From assembly GCA_002373505.1 (NCBI GenBank), contig DFKE01000017.1:1-64000 (forward strand): DNA of 64,000 nucleotides, written 5' to 3'. The notes under the pieces were generated by a model. That model worked only from the letters and a program-made list of their open reading frames with translations. It was not told the DNA's origin and did no database searches. The stretch is from Bacteroidales bacterium UBA3653 (GTDB lineage: Bacteria; Bacteroidota; Bacteroidia; Bacteroidales; Paludibacteraceae). This document shows positions 8,665 through 17,613 of the stretch, one piece after another (position 1 is the first letter of the stretch; each line of letters starts with the position of its first letter). A program made the position numbers and the translations under genes.

Positions 8665-9765
8665 ATGGATATTTTATCAAAGATAGAAGGACTTGAGGCA
8701 AAGTTTCACGAAGTGAGTCTGTTGATTACCGACCCGGCTGTGATAGCGGATCAGGCGCGATATGTGCGTCTGAACAGAGAGTATCATGACCTGGAACGTG
8801 TGCTGGCATGCGCACGCCGATATAAGAAGGCGGTAACGGATCTGCAGGATGCAAAGGACTTGTTTTTCAATGAGTCAGACCAGGAGATGAAAGAAATGGC
8901 GAAAGCCGAGATAGACGAACTGGAACCGCAGATACCCAAACTGGAGGAGGAACTGAAACTCCAACTTCTGCCGCAAGACCCCGAGGACGGCAAGAACGTA
9001 GTGATGGAGATCCGCGGCGGCACGGGAGGAGACGAAGCGGCTATCTTTGCCGGAGACCTGTTCCGTATGTACACCAAGTATTTTGAACTGAAGGGTTTCA
9101 AATACACAGTATCTTCTTTCACGGAAGGCGCAGCCGGCGGATACAAAGAGATCATCTTCAACGTCACGGGTGTGAATGTCTATGGCACACTCAAATACGA
9201 GAGTGGTGTTCACCGCGTACAGCGTGTGCCGGTGACGGAGACACAGGGACGTGTACATACCTCTGCCGCAACAGTGGCTGTATTGCCTGAGGCGGATGAG
9301 TTTGAGGTGCATATCAACGAAGGTGAGATCAAATGGGAGACCTTCCGTTCCGGCGGTGCCGGAGGACAGAATGTCAACAAGGTAGAGTCCGGTGTGCGGC
9401 TCCGTTATAATTGGAAGAACCCCAATACGGGCGAAGTGCAGGAGATACTGATTGAATGTACCGAGACTCGCGATCAGCCGAAGAATAAGGAACGCGCGCT
9501 CTCGCGCCTGCGCACGCAGATCTATGATAAGGAGCACCAGAAATATATCGACGATATCGCGGCGCGCCGCAAGACTATGGTTTCTACGGGTGACCGCTCT
9601 GCCAAGATACGCACATACAACTATCCGCAGGGCCGTATCACCGACCACCGTATCGGATACACGGTGTATAACCTTGCGGCATTCATGGACGGTGATATAC
9701 AAGGTGTCATCGACGCCCTGCAAGTAGCCGAGAACGCCGAACGCCTCAAGGAAAGCGAATTATAA
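8665..9765 (+). CDS. prfA: Peptide chain release factor 1
   Basis: RF1 recognises UAA and UAG stop codons and triggers peptide release. The GGQ motif is in RSGGAGGQNVNKVESG, about residue 233, and the codon-recognition region contains VPVTETQGRVHTS. The length of 366 residues is normal. It is followed directly by a heptamer repeat array that leads into rsmE. Confidence 0.96.
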   Translation: MDILSKIEGLEAKFHEVSLLITDPAVIADQARYVRLNREYHDLERVLACARRYKKAVTDLQDAKDLFFNESDQEMKEMAKAEIDELEPQIPKLEEELKLQLLPQDPEDGKNVVMEIRGGTGGDEAAIFAGDLFRMYTKYFELKGFKYTVSSFTEGAAGGYKEIIFNVTGVNVYGTLKYESGVHRVQRVPVTETQGRVHTSAATVAVLPEADEFEVHINEGEIKWETFRSGGAGGQNVNKVESGVRLRYNWKNPNTGEVQEILIECTETRDQPKNKERALSRLRTQIYDKEHQKYIDDIAARRKTMVSTGDRSAKIRTYNYPQGRITDHRIGYTVYNLAAFMDGDIQGVIDALQVAENAERLKESEL

Positions 9766-9801
9766 TTCTCAATTCACAATTCACAATTCACAATTCACAA
9801 T
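9764..9801. repeat. CAATTCT/CAATTCA heptamer array containing the rsmE start
   Basis: Five units of AATTCTC/AATTCAC fill the 34-bp gap between prfA and rsmE. The ATG of rsmE is formed by the last unit (CACAATG), so the repeat supplies the initiation codon and its upstream context. Confidence 0.88.
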
Positions 9802-10504
9802 GTACCTTTTCTATTGTCCGGATATAGAATCGAAGCAGACACTCTCTGAGGAAGAGAGCGGACACTGCGTGCGGGTGCTGCGATACAGCGTAGGTGACGA
9901 GATACTGATTACGGACGGTAAGGGCACTACTTATACGGCGCGCATCACCAACCCGCATCCCAAGCATTGTGATTTCGAGATACTCTCCCGTGAGAAGCAG
10001 GAGCCGCATCACCATTTTCATTTGCATATCGCTATCGCTCCTACCAAGAACATCGAGCGTCTGGAATGGGCGGTAGAGAAATGCGTGGAGATCGGAGTGG
10101 ACGAGATCACGCCGCTTCTGTGCCGTTTCTCGGAACGCAAACAACTGCGGACGGACAGGCTGGAGAAAATAATCCTCTCTGCTGCCAAACAAAGTCTGAC
10201 ACCATACCTGCCGGTGCTCCATGAACTGACGCCCTATGACGCTTTTATACGGGAGCAGGCGCAGAGGGGCCAACAGAACTTTATCGCTCATTGTTACAAA
10301 GAGGACAAAAGGTTTCTGAAAGAAGAGATAGAGCAGGGCAGGGATGTGTTAGTGCTTATCGGTCCGGAAGGCGATTTCAGCGAACAGGAAGTGGCAGACG
10401 CTCTTGCGAAAGGATTTATTCCCGTGAGCCTGGGTAACAGCCGTCTCCGTACCGAAACAGCCGCAGTGGTGGCATGCCATACAGCGGTGTTGATCAATGA
10501 ATAA
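9800..10504 (+). CDS. rsmE: 16S rRNA m3U1498 methyltransferase
   Basis: A SPOUT-class methyltransferase that N3-methylates U1498 of 16S rRNA in the decoding centre, using S-adenosylmethionine. The N-terminal PUA-like part contains SGHCVRVLRYSVGDEI. The C-terminal knot region has IGPEGDFSEQE and LGNSRLRTETAA, which are the SAM-binding signatures. The length of 234 residues is normal. The start codon lies within a repeat array; no Shine-Dalgarno sequence is visible. Confidence 0.94.
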   Translation: MYLFYCPDIESKQTLSEEESGHCVRVLRYSVGDEILITDGKGTTYTARITNPHPKHCDFEILSREKQEPHHHFHLHIAIAPTKNIERLEWAVEKCVEIGVDEITPLLCRFSERKQLRTDRLEKIILSAAKQSLTPYLPVLHELTPYDAFIREQAQRGQQNFIAHCYKEDKRFLKEEIEQGRDVLVLIGPEGDFSEQEVADALAKGFIPVSLGNSRLRTETAAVVACHTAVLINE

Positions 10505-10510
10505 GGAATT

Positions 10511-11083
10511 GTGAATATTGATGCGGACATATTGCTCTGGATCAACGGTCATTCGGAGGAATGGCTGGACGAGGTGATGTGGACTGTAAGTCAGACGAGG
10601 ACTTGGATTTTTCTTTATGTGGTGCTGGCGGGGCTGATTGTGAAGAAATTCCGCAACTGGAAAGTGGTGTTACTTCTCTTGGCTGGATTCGGTGTGGCAG
10701 TGGGACTGAGTGATTTTATATGCAGCGGTGTATTAAAACCCCTGGTGTGCCGTTTGCGCCCGACGCATGAGCCTGCGCTTGATCCGCTGCATTTGGTATA
10801 TGGCTATACCGGCGGACGATATGGGTTTTGCTCCTCTCATGCCGCTAATACCATGGCGGTAGGAATGCTCTTTAGTTTGCTGTATAAGAATAATTTAGCC
10901 ACCGCAAGTCTGATGGCTTGGGTGGCATTCGTTAGCTATAGCAGGATGTACTTAGGAGTACATTATCCTAGTGATATTATTTGCGGACTTGCTGTTGGGG
11001 TGCTATGGGCTGCGCTTGTTTATTTGGCGCTATCACATTGGCTCCTCTCGGGTGACGCGGCTGCTCGGCAGGGTGGTTCATGA
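10511..11083 (+). CDS. PAP2-family membrane phosphatase
   Basis: A six-helix membrane phosphatase, 190 residues, with the three type-2 phosphatidic acid phosphatase motifs: KPLVCRLRPT, CSSHAANT (catalytic His) and SRMYLGVHYPSD (nucleophile His). Relatives dephosphorylate undecaprenyl diphosphate, PGP or lipid A, and the substrate cannot be chosen here. It starts with GTG six bases after rsmE. Its last 107 bases overlap the 3' end of the convergent gene 10977-11384, and the tail LSGDAAARQGGS is encoded there, so one of the genes may have lost its original stop. Confidence 0.88.
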   Translation: MNIDADILLWINGHSEEWLDEVMWTVSQTRTWIFLYVVLAGLIVKKFRNWKVVLLLLAGFGVAVGLSDFICSGVLKPLVCRLRPTHEPALDPLHLVYGYTGGRYGFCSSHAANTMAVGMLFSLLYKNNLATASLMAWVAFVSYSRMYLGVHYPSDIICGLAVGVLWAALVYLALSHWLLSGDAAARQGGS

Positions 11084-11384
11084 ACCGTTCGAACTCCTCC
11101 GGCGTGAGCAACCTCTTCAGCTCCTCATAGATAGCCTGCATGCGCTCCATGTTTTCCCCTCGGCTAAGCCCTTTCTGCCGAAAACGGGCATACTTGAGGT
11201 GCATACGATAAATCGTATCAATCCGTACGGAGTCCTTGATCCCTAACTCGCGGATAAGCCGCGTAGTTTGTTTGAGCGCTTCCTCTTCGGGTGTACGCTT
11301 GGGTCTATCGTCGTTAGCCGGCTCCTGCGCCCACAAACAGCCCGATATAAGGGCCATAGATAAGATAAAAAAGAATTTTTTCAT
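10977..11384 (-). CDS. Small periplasmic protein, Spy/LTXXQ-like
   Basis: A 135-residue exported protein with signal peptide (cleavage after CLWAQ, about residue 20) and a mostly helical body rich in charged residues. The TPEEEALKQTTRLIRELGI and MQAIYEELKRLLTPEEF pattern resembles the LTXXQ-type helical repeats of Spy/CpxP-like periplasmic proteins, but this is a resemblance only. Its C-terminal third is read from DNA that also encodes the PAP2 protein on the other strand. Confidence 0.7.
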   Translation of the reverse strand: MKKFFFILSMALISGCLWAQEPANDDRPKRTPEEEALKQTTRLIRELGIKDSVRIDTIYRMHLKYARFRQKGLSRGENMERMQAIYEELKRLLTPEEFERFMNHPAEQPRHPRGANVIAPNKQAQPIAPQQQVRK

Positions 11385-11444
11385 AACTGATCTCTAGTCA
11401 ACTAGACAACTAGCTAACTAGTTACAAAAGATATAACAAAAATC

Positions 11445-12683
11445 ATGCCGAAATGGCCTGAAATAGCATTGGCGATGCGACTTTATTTTTCTGCCGCATC
11501 AGAAGGCGAGGAACGTCATTCCCGTCCGGCTATCCGTGTGGCGTTAGCAGGAATGGTAGTAGGCGTGATGGTAATGATCCTGACGATCTGTATCGTAGTG
11601 GGATTCAAGCAGACCGTGACACAAAAAGTGGCGGGTTTCGGCGCGCATATACAGGTGGTGTCGTTTGATAACAACAATACGTATGATCTTCATCCGATAG
11701 AGGTGTCAGACAGCCTTCTCCTGAAACTGGGGTCGTATGATCACGTAGTAAAAGCTGCTCCGTTCATTACCAAACCCGGCATGTTGAAGACAGACAGTGC
11801 TTTCCAGGGTATCGTACTAAAAGGCACAGACTACTGGGATTTCTTCGCCCGTAATATTATTGAAGGCGCCATCCCGTCGAAACCGAATCAGGTGGTACTT
11901 TCCCGTCAGGTAGCGGAGAAGATGCGGTTGAGCATCAACGATGCTGTCTTCGCATATTTTGTGGACGATACGGATATACGCGTACGGAGATATACTGTCT
12001 CCGGTATTTATGACACCGGATTCGGCCAGTTTGACGAACTGTTTGTGGTCACGAAGTTAGAGGATGCGCGCCGGTTGCAAGGTTGGGAGACGCATACTTA
12101 TTCCGGCGTGGAGATACTGGTAGATGATATGCGTCATCTGGATGAGACGGCAGATCGGATTTATTTCGCTACGGTAAACCATCTGGACGAGGACGGGTAT
12201 AATGTTTATTACGTCCAGACCCTGCAAGAGCAGAACCCGGCTATTTTTGCATGGCTGGATTTGCTGGATATGAATGTGGTGGTAATTATTATTCTGATGC
12301 TGCTGGTGGCGGGATTCAATATCGTTTCCGGTTTGATTATTCTTATCTTGGACGGTGTACAGTTAATAGGAACGCTTAAAGCTCTTGGTGCGAACAACAG
12401 GTTCGTTCAGAGAGTGTTCCTGGCTCAGGCAGCGCTCCTGATAGGCAAAGGTATGTTATGGGGAAATGTATTAGGTTTCTTTCTGGCGGCATGCCAGTAT
12501 TTCACCCATCTTATCCCGCTTGACGCCGCCACCTATTATGTCTCTTATGTGCCGATAGCTTTTCCGGTAGGATGGCTTGTTGCAATCAATATATTGACTA
12601 TCGTTGTTTCGCTGCTGATATTGTTGCTGCCATCCATGATTATTGCAAAGATCAGTCCGGCTAAAGTGATGCACTTTGAGTAA
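11445..12683 (+). CDS. LolC/LolE-type ABC transporter permease
   Basis: A 412-residue permease with the FtsX/MacB topology: one N-terminal transmembrane helix (about 33-57), a large periplasmic domain with a MacB-PCD-like region (about 58-270), and three C-terminal helices with the loop LILDGVQLIGTLKALGANNR. In LolCDE this protein class extracts lipoproteins from the inner membrane. No ATPase partner is adjacent. Lipoprotein release is inferred from the family. Confidence 0.85.
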   Translation: MPKWPEIALAMRLYFSAASEGEERHSRPAIRVALAGMVVGVMVMILTICIVVGFKQTVTQKVAGFGAHIQVVSFDNNNTYDLHPIEVSDSLLLKLGSYDHVVKAAPFITKPGMLKTDSAFQGIVLKGTDYWDFFARNIIEGAIPSKPNQVVLSRQVAEKMRLSINDAVFAYFVDDTDIRVRRYTVSGIYDTGFGQFDELFVVTKLEDARRLQGWETHTYSGVEILVDDMRHLDETADRIYFATVNHLDEDGYNVYYVQTLQEQNPAIFAWLDLLDMNVVVIIILMLLVAGFNIVSGLIILILDGVQLIGTLKALGANNRFVQRVFLAQAALLIGKGMLWGNVLGFFLAACQYFTHLIPLDAATYYVSYVPIAFPVGWLVAINILTIVVSLLILLLPSMIIAKISPAKVMHFE

Positions 12684-12705
12684 TGAATAATGAATAATGA
12701 ATATC
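12681..12705. repeat. ATAATGA heptamer array
   Basis: Three units of ATAATGA follow the permease stop and precede the GSCFA gene. Confidence 0.75.
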
Positions 12706-12715
12706 TTGTTGGAGG

Positions 12716-13609
12716 ATGGTTAAACTGCAAACGATAGTAGATAGCAAGCCTTCGGATTGGAAGATAGGGTATGAGGATCGGATTCTCATGCTGGGTTCGT
12801 GTTTCTCGGACGAGATAGGCGAACAGATGCAGCAGCGTCATTTGCCGGTCACATGCAATCCGTTCGGAACACTTTACAATCCGCTATCCATAGCACAGGC
12901 AATACATTTGAAGGAGTTGCCGGAACTTGTGGAATACGACGGCTTATGGCATTCGATGGCGCATCATGGTTCTTTCTCGCATCCGGCAAAGGAAGAAACA
13001 GAGACGGCGGTCCGTACTTCTATCGAGCACATGCAGAAGGCGTTTGCGGATGCAACGGTCGTTATTGTCACTTTCGGTACAGCCTGGGTGTATGAGTGGA
13101 ATAAGGAATCAGGATTCAGGAATCAGGAATCAGGAGTCAGGAGGCAGGACAAGTATGTTGTCGCTAATTGCCATAAGATGCCGGAATCGTGGTTCAGCCG
13201 CAGACGGCTATCGGTGGAAGAGATTGTAGCTGCGTGGCGTCCGATCTTGGAGCAATACAAAGACAAACACTGGATATTTACCGTTTCGCCTATCCGGCAT
13301 ATCAAAGACGGACTGCACGAGAACCAATTGAGTAAAGCAACGCTGCTGATGGCGGTAGAGGAATTAAGGAATACAGAATACAGAGTACAGAATCCAGACC
13401 GAGTTACTTATTTTCCTTCATATGAGATAGTATTGGATGAGTTGCGCGACTATCGTTTCTATGCCGATGACCTTGTCCATCCGTCCTCGCTGGCGGTGGA
13501 ATATATATGGGAGCGGTTTGTGGATACCTTCTGCACACCGCAGACCCGGAACCAGATGCAGGTGGAGCATAAACGATGGAAATTTGAGCACCACCGTCCT
13601 TTGCACTAA
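12716..13609 (+). CDS. GSCFA-domain protein
   Basis: A 297-residue protein of the GSCFA family named after the motif visible here (LGSCFSDEIG, about residue 23). GSCFA proteins resemble SGNH/GDSL-type hydrolases; an SPIRHIKDG segment (about residue 190) and a late HPSSLAVEYIW (about residue 259) fit that fold. The molecular function is not established. Two in-frame repeat arrays interrupt it, encoding ESGFRNQESGVRRQD (about 128-142) and NTEYRVQN (about 221-228). Confidence 0.85.
   Translation: MVKLQTIVDSKPSDWKIGYEDRILMLGSCFSDEIGEQMQQRHLPVTCNPFGTLYNPLSIAQAIHLKELPELVEYDGLWHSMAHHGSFSHPAKEETETAVRTSIEHMQKAFADATVVIVTFGTAWVYEWNKESGFRNQESGVRRQDKYVVANCHKMPESWFSRRRLSVEEIVAAWRPILEQYKDKHWIFTVSPIRHIKDGLHENQLSKATLLMAVEELRNTEYRVQNPDRVTYFPSYEIVLDELRDYRFYADDLVHPSSLAVEYIWERFVDTFCTPQTRNQMQVEHKRWKFEHHRPLH
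13105..13149. repeat. In-frame AATCAGG heptamer array in the GSCFA gene
   Basis: Six units of AATCAGG, ATTCAGG, AGTCAGG or AGGCAGG (42 bp), keeping the frame. This is a separate sequence family from the GAAAGGT repeats but has the same period. Confidence 0.88.
13361..13397. repeat. In-frame GAATACA heptamer array in the GSCFA gene
   Basis: About four units of GAATACA/GAGTACA/GAATCCA within the coding sequence, keeping the frame. Confidence 0.75.
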
Positions 13610-13640
13610 AAAGAAACGACTCGTTGAGCCGTTTCTTTTT
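13608..13640. terminator. Shared bidirectional terminator
   Basis: AAAAGAAACG pairs with CGTTTCTTTT, with an inner CTC/GAG pair, between the converging GSCFA and valS genes. T runs occur on both strands, so it can serve both. Confidence 0.8.
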
Positions 13641-13681
13641 ATATCCGCCATGCTTGGCGTAAGGCGATAAGTATCTGATTA

Positions 13682-16417
13682 TTATCCTTTTAGTGCTTTG
13701 ATGGCTTCTTCAAGAGAGGCGATGCGTGATTCGGCATCTGCTTTTTTCTTGCGCTCCAGTTCCACAATCTCCGGTTTTGCATTCGCCACGAAACGCTCGT
13801 TGGACAGTTTTGCCATTACGCCGCGGAGGAATCCCTGCTGGTGAGCGAGATCCGCTTCCAGTTTCTTCAACTCCTCGTCCACGTTGATGAACTTGTCCAT
13901 CGGGATGGCGAACTCTGTTGTGCCGACGATGAACTTCGCGCAGTTGGCGTTTGAATCGCCATGCATGGCGATTGCTACGTTTGCGAGTTTCTGCAGGAGT
14001 CCGGCGAATTCGTAGTTGTCAGCACCGTCGAAATAGAGTGTCAGCGTCTCCTTTTGCGGGATGTTTTTCGATGCACGGATGTTACGTACACCGGAAACGA
14101 TGGCTTTGAGGTTCTCTATTTGACCTAAGATATCCTCTGATTGCCGCCGGTTCTCTCTCGTATTTGTCTCTGTTCGGTAGTCTCTCGTTAGTGTCTCGCC
14201 AGTCTGATTTGGCGTACTAACCATGATCGATTCGCCCTCTTTGCGGGTATAGAGTTCGTGCCAGAGTTCCTCTGTGATGAACGGCATGAAGGGGTGGAGC
14301 AGTTTCAAGAGGCGGTCAAAGAATGCAAGCGTGGCTTCGTATGTTGCGCGGTCAATCGGCTGTTGGTAAGCCGGCTTGATCATCTCCAGATACCAGCCGC
14401 TGAACTCATCCGTATAGAGCTTGTAGATTGCCATGAGTGCTTCGGAGAGACGGTATTTGCCGAACAAATCCGCCACCTCAGCTTCGGTCTCGCCAAGTTT
14501 GGCATCGAACCATGCGACCGCTTGGGCATTTACAGCTTGGTCATTTCCCATTTGGTCATTTACTTCCCAGCCTTTGACAAGGCGGAAGCAGTTCCAAATC
14601 TTGTTGCAGAAATTACGTCCCTGTTCGCAGAGCGAGTCATCGTAGAGGATGTCGTTTCCTGCCGGCGCAGAGAGCAGAATACCCATACGCACGCCGTCGG
14701 CGCCGAAACGCTCAATGAGGTCCAGCGGATCGGGACTGTTTCCGAGCGATTTGGACATCTTACGTCCTAGTTTGTCACGCACAATACCTGTGAAATAGAC
14801 ATGCTTGAACGGCATTTTGCCTACGTATTCATAACCCGCCATGATCATACGTGCTACCCAGAAGAAGATGATATCCGGTCCGGTTACAAGGTCTGCGGTG
14901 GGGTAGTAATAGTTGATTTCTTTGTTGCCCGGTTTCTCAATGCCGTCAAAGAGACTGATCGGCCAGAGCCACGAACTGAACCATGTATCCAGCGCACCTT
15001 CGTCTTGAATCCATTTACCATTTGGACATTTACCATTTACCATTTCTTTGTTGGGGTCTCCTTCGCAGACAAGGATCTTGTCCTCCGGGTAGTTCTCCAG
15101 ACCTGTTTGGGCGAGAAGTTCCGCGTCATACCATGCCGGAATACGATGCCCCCACCAGAGCTGACGGCTGATACACCAGTCTTTGATGTTCTCCAGCCAG
15201 TTGCGGTAGGTGTTCTTATATTTTGCGGGATAGAAGACTATCTCGTCGTTCATCACCGGCGGCAGCGCGATGTCTGCGAAGTGCTGCATCTTCACGAACC
15301 ATTGGAGACTCAACCGCGGCTCGATAGGTACATTCGTGCGCTCCGAGTAACCTACTTTATTGTCGTAGTCCTCAATTTTCTCCACCAAGCCGAGCGCCTG
15401 CAGGTCTTCCACAATCTGCTTGCGGCAGTCGAAACGGTCCATACCGTGGTATTTGCGTACGTTTGGCTGCAACTCTTCCTCTACCGTGTCCATGTTCAGA
15501 TGGGCGTCCGGCGTGAAGATATCAATGGTCTTGAGGTTGTATTTCTGTCCGAGGGCGTAGTCGTTCACGTCGTGCGCCGGCGTCACTTTGAGGCAGCCGG
15601 TACCGAAACCGATCTCTACGTAGCGGTCCTCAATAATCGGAATAACGCGTCCTACACCCGGCACGATGACATGTTTGCCTTTGAGCCACTGGTTCTTCTC
15701 CTCTTTCGGGTTGATGCAGACAGCTATATCGCCGAAGATAGTCTCCGGACGGGTGGTGGCCACTACAGCGTAGTCGGCTCCGGTCTCAGGGTTGGTGACA
15801 CCGGGTTCAGCCACTTTGTAGCGCAGGTAGTAGAACTTGTTATGCTCGTCATGATAGATGACCTCCTCGTCCGAGAGAGCTGTCTGGCGCTCCGGATCCC
15901 AGTTGACCATGCGCAGACCGCGGTAAATCAGGCCTTTTTTGTAGAGATCGCAGAAAACATGAATGACCGCTTTGGAACGGGTCTCATCCATGGTGAAAGA
16001 AGTACGATCCCAGTCGCAAGAACAACCCAGTTTGCGGAGCTGTTTGAGAATAATACCTCCGTGTTCGTCGGTCCAGTCCCAAGCGTGCTTGAGGAACTGT
16101 TCGCGTGTAAGGTCCGATTTGTTGATACCTTGTTCCTTGAGGCGCTTGATGACCTTTGCCTCGGTAGCAATGGAAGCATGGTCGGTACCCGGCACCCAGC
16201 AAGCGTTCTTGCCTTCCAGCCGTGCGCGGCGGACGAGGATATCCTGAATTGTCTCGTTGAGCACATGCCCCATATGGAGTACTCCTGTCACATTAGGTGG
16301 CGGAATAACAATCGTGTAAGGTTCGCGTCCGTCCGGCTCGCTATGAAAGAGTTTATTGTCCAGCCAGTATTGATACCAGCGGGCTTCGATTTCAGTAGGA
16401 TTGTACTTAGAGTCCAT
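13682..16417 (-). CDS. valS: Valine--tRNA ligase
   Basis: A class I aminoacyl-tRNA synthetase, 911 residues, with the HIGH-type signature PPNVTGVLHMGHVL, KMSKS in GRKMSKSLGN, an editing domain in between and a C-terminal coiled coil. An upstream in-frame ATG at 16465 is rejected because the promoter -7 box is at 16463-16470, so the start used is MDSKYNPTEIEARW at 16417. Three segments look like repeat-derived inserts: NGKCPNGKW (before the catalytic domain end), VNDQMGNDQAVNAQ, and TGETLTRDYRTETNTRENRR shortly before the C-terminal arm. Confidence 0.97.
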   Translation of the reverse strand: MDSKYNPTEIEARWYQYWLDNKLFHSEPDGREPYTIVIPPPNVTGVLHMGHVLNETIQDILVRRARLEGKNACWVPGTDHASIATEAKVIKRLKEQGINKSDLTREQFLKHAWDWTDEHGGIILKQLRKLGCSCDWDRTSFTMDETRSKAVIHVFCDLYKKGLIYRGLRMVNWDPERQTALSDEEVIYHDEHNKFYYLRYKVAEPGVTNPETGADYAVVATTRPETIFGDIAVCINPKEEKNQWLKGKHVIVPGVGRVIPIIEDRYVEIGFGTGCLKVTPAHDVNDYALGQKYNLKTIDIFTPDAHLNMDTVEEELQPNVRKYHGMDRFDCRKQIVEDLQALGLVEKIEDYDNKVGYSERTNVPIEPRLSLQWFVKMQHFADIALPPVMNDEIVFYPAKYKNTYRNWLENIKDWCISRQLWWGHRIPAWYDAELLAQTGLENYPEDKILVCEGDPNKEMVNGKCPNGKWIQDEGALDTWFSSWLWPISLFDGIEKPGNKEINYYYPTADLVTGPDIIFFWVARMIMAGYEYVGKMPFKHVYFTGIVRDKLGRKMSKSLGNSPDPLDLIERFGADGVRMGILLSAPAGNDILYDDSLCEQGRNFCNKIWNCFRLVKGWEVNDQMGNDQAVNAQAVAWFDAKLGETEAEVADLFGKYRLSEALMAIYKLYTDEFSGWYLEMIKPAYQQPIDRATYEATLAFFDRLLKLLHPFMPFITEELWHELYTRKEGESIMVSTPNQTGETLTRDYRTETNTRENRRQSEDILGQIENLKAIVSGVRNIRASKNIPQKETLTLYFDGADNYEFAGLLQKLANVAIAMHGDSNANCAKFIVGTTEFAIPMDKFINVDEELKKLEADLAHQQGFLRGVMAKLSNERFVANAKPEIVELERKKKADAESRIASLEEAIKALKG
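14143..14210. repeat. In-frame GAGAGAC-type repeat in valS
   Basis: Imperfect 11-16 bp units on the minus strand of the type GAGACACTAAC and GAGAGACTACC, encoding a Thr/Arg/Glu/Asn-rich linker between the anticodon-binding region and the C-terminal part of ValS. Confidence 0.6.
14524..14568. repeat. In-frame TAAATGACC repeat in valS
   Basis: On the minus strand AAATGACCAAATGGGAAATG and related words encode VNDQMGNDQAVNAQ. The same words (TAAATGACC, GGTAAATG) form intergenic arrays at 53.2 and 57.5 kb. Confidence 0.8.
15010..15046. repeat. In-frame TGGTAAA heptamer array in valS
   Basis: On the minus strand several ATGGTAA/ATGTCCA units with 7-bp period encode MVNGKCPNGKW within ValS. This is the same family as the array in front of fabG. 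Confidence 0.85.
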
Positions 16418-16462
16418 AAAATTATTTACGATTTTACAATTTACGATTGCATAAAAAACGTG

Positions 16463-16494
16463 CAAAGGTACTGCTTTTTTTCGACATGTGCAAA
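16463..16494 (-). promoter_or_regulatory. Promoter of valS
   Basis: On the minus strand TTTG (16494-16491), 20 nt, TACCTTTG (16470-16463). It lies immediately after the stop codon of the preceding minus-strand gene and fixes the valS start at 16417. Confidence 0.87.
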
Positions 16495-17607
16495 TTATTT
16501 ATCCAAAAAAGCTTTATTGAAAAAATCTGCTATCTTGTCATATGGTATAACTCCCGCGACATCGTCGTATAAATCAACATGGCTTGCCCCCGGGATAACA
16601 AGCAGTTCTTTGTTGCCGATTTTTATGCTCTTGTTTTCCGTTCCACAAGGCGTGACTTGCTCCGGTTTCAAACTTGTACCCGTCATTTTCTCAAAGGCAT
16701 ACTCGCTGAAATAGCGGCTGTGTGCTTTTTCTCCATGAATGAGCAAGACGGGTGTCTCAATCTCGTTTGCATATGACAGCAAAGGCATGTTCATAAACGA
16801 CTGGCACCCGATAACATTCCATCCGTCGGTCGAGTTTCCGCTGCGCTCATGATACCCGCGCGGGCATTTATAATAGGCATGATAATCCTTCACAAACCAA
16901 GGAGCATCCTCCGGCAGCGGGTCAATGACTCCTCCTGCGCGTTTGTATGTGCCGTTTTTGTAGTCCTCAGTCCGTTGCGCAGCCATAGCACGGCGTTGCT
17001 CCATACGCGCCTCTTTGCTATCCGTGGAGCCGAAATACCCTTCGCGGCTGACTTTCGACATGTCGTACATCGTTACAGCCACCGTTCCTTTGATACGCGG
17101 GTCAAGTGCGGCAGCGTTAATCGCCATACCTCCCCATCCGCAGATGCCAATAATACCGATTTGTTTCTCATCCGCTTCGGGCAGGGTAGAAAGAAAATCG
17201 ACTGCCGCCAGAAAGTCCTCAGTGTTGAGATCCGGCGAAGCCATTCTGCGCGGTTCACCGCTTGACTCGCCTGTGTAAGAAGGGTCAAAAGCGATAGCGA
17301 TGAAACCCAGCTCCGCCATGTGCTGGGCATAGAGACCGGACGACTGCTCTTTGACAGCCCCGAAAGGACCGGAGACCGCGAGCGCAGGAAGTTTGCCTTG
17401 TGCGTTTTTCGGCGCGTAGTAGTCGGCAACCAAGGTTATACCAAAACGGTTATGGAAGGTGACTTTCTTATGCTCTACCTTCTCGGATTTCGGGAACACT
17501 TTGTCCCATGATTCGTTTATCATATGTTCATTTATCATTTGATCGTTTGTTTTTGCGCAGCCAACAAACATCGCCGTTGCTGCAAAGAGGTATAATAGCT
17601 TTTTCAT
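16495..17607 (-). CDS. Alpha/beta hydrolase lipoprotein, dienelactone-hydrolase-like
   Basis: A 370-residue exported protein with lipobox AMFVGC (Cys about 17). The hydrolase core has PSYTGESSGEPR, the nucleophile elbow GICGWGGMA, a late acid/loop region PVLLIHGEKAHSRYF and a histidine in VIPGASHVDLYD. The elbow has Cys where most members have Ser, as in dienelactone hydrolases. The substrate is unknown. Residues just after the lipobox (TNDQMINEHMINES) come from a repeat-like ATGATAAATGAAC segment. It is the last gene of the flavodoxin-nitroreductase-hydrolase operon. Confidence 0.82.
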   Translation of the reverse strand: MKKLLYLFAATAMFVGCAKTNDQMINEHMINESWDKVFPKSEKVEHKKVTFHNRFGITLVADYYAPKNAQGKLPALAVSGPFGAVKEQSSGLYAQHMAELGFIAIAFDPSYTGESSGEPRRMASPDLNTEDFLAAVDFLSTLPEADEKQIGIIGICGWGGMAINAAALDPRIKGTVAVTMYDMSKVSREGYFGSTDSKEARMEQRRAMAAQRTEDYKNGTYKRAGGVIDPLPEDAPWFVKDYHAYYKCPRGYHERSGNSTDGWNVIGCQSFMNMPLLSYANEIETPVLLIHGEKAHSRYFSEYAFEKMTGTSLKPEQVTPCGTENKSIKIGNKELLVIPGASHVDLYDDVAGVIPYDKIADFFNKAFLDK

Positions 17608-17613
17608 ATCTTC

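Noticed and set aside
16418..16465. Longer start of valS at 16465, and similar upstream starts of cdd (18971), pheS (57569) and yceD (62899)
   Set aside because: These starts lie in or upstream of the promoter or in repeat sequence; the downstream ATG matches the family N termini.
14801..16714. A 637-codon open frame antisense to valS
   Set aside because: It mirrors the valS reading frame and its translation has no family features; valS is certain.
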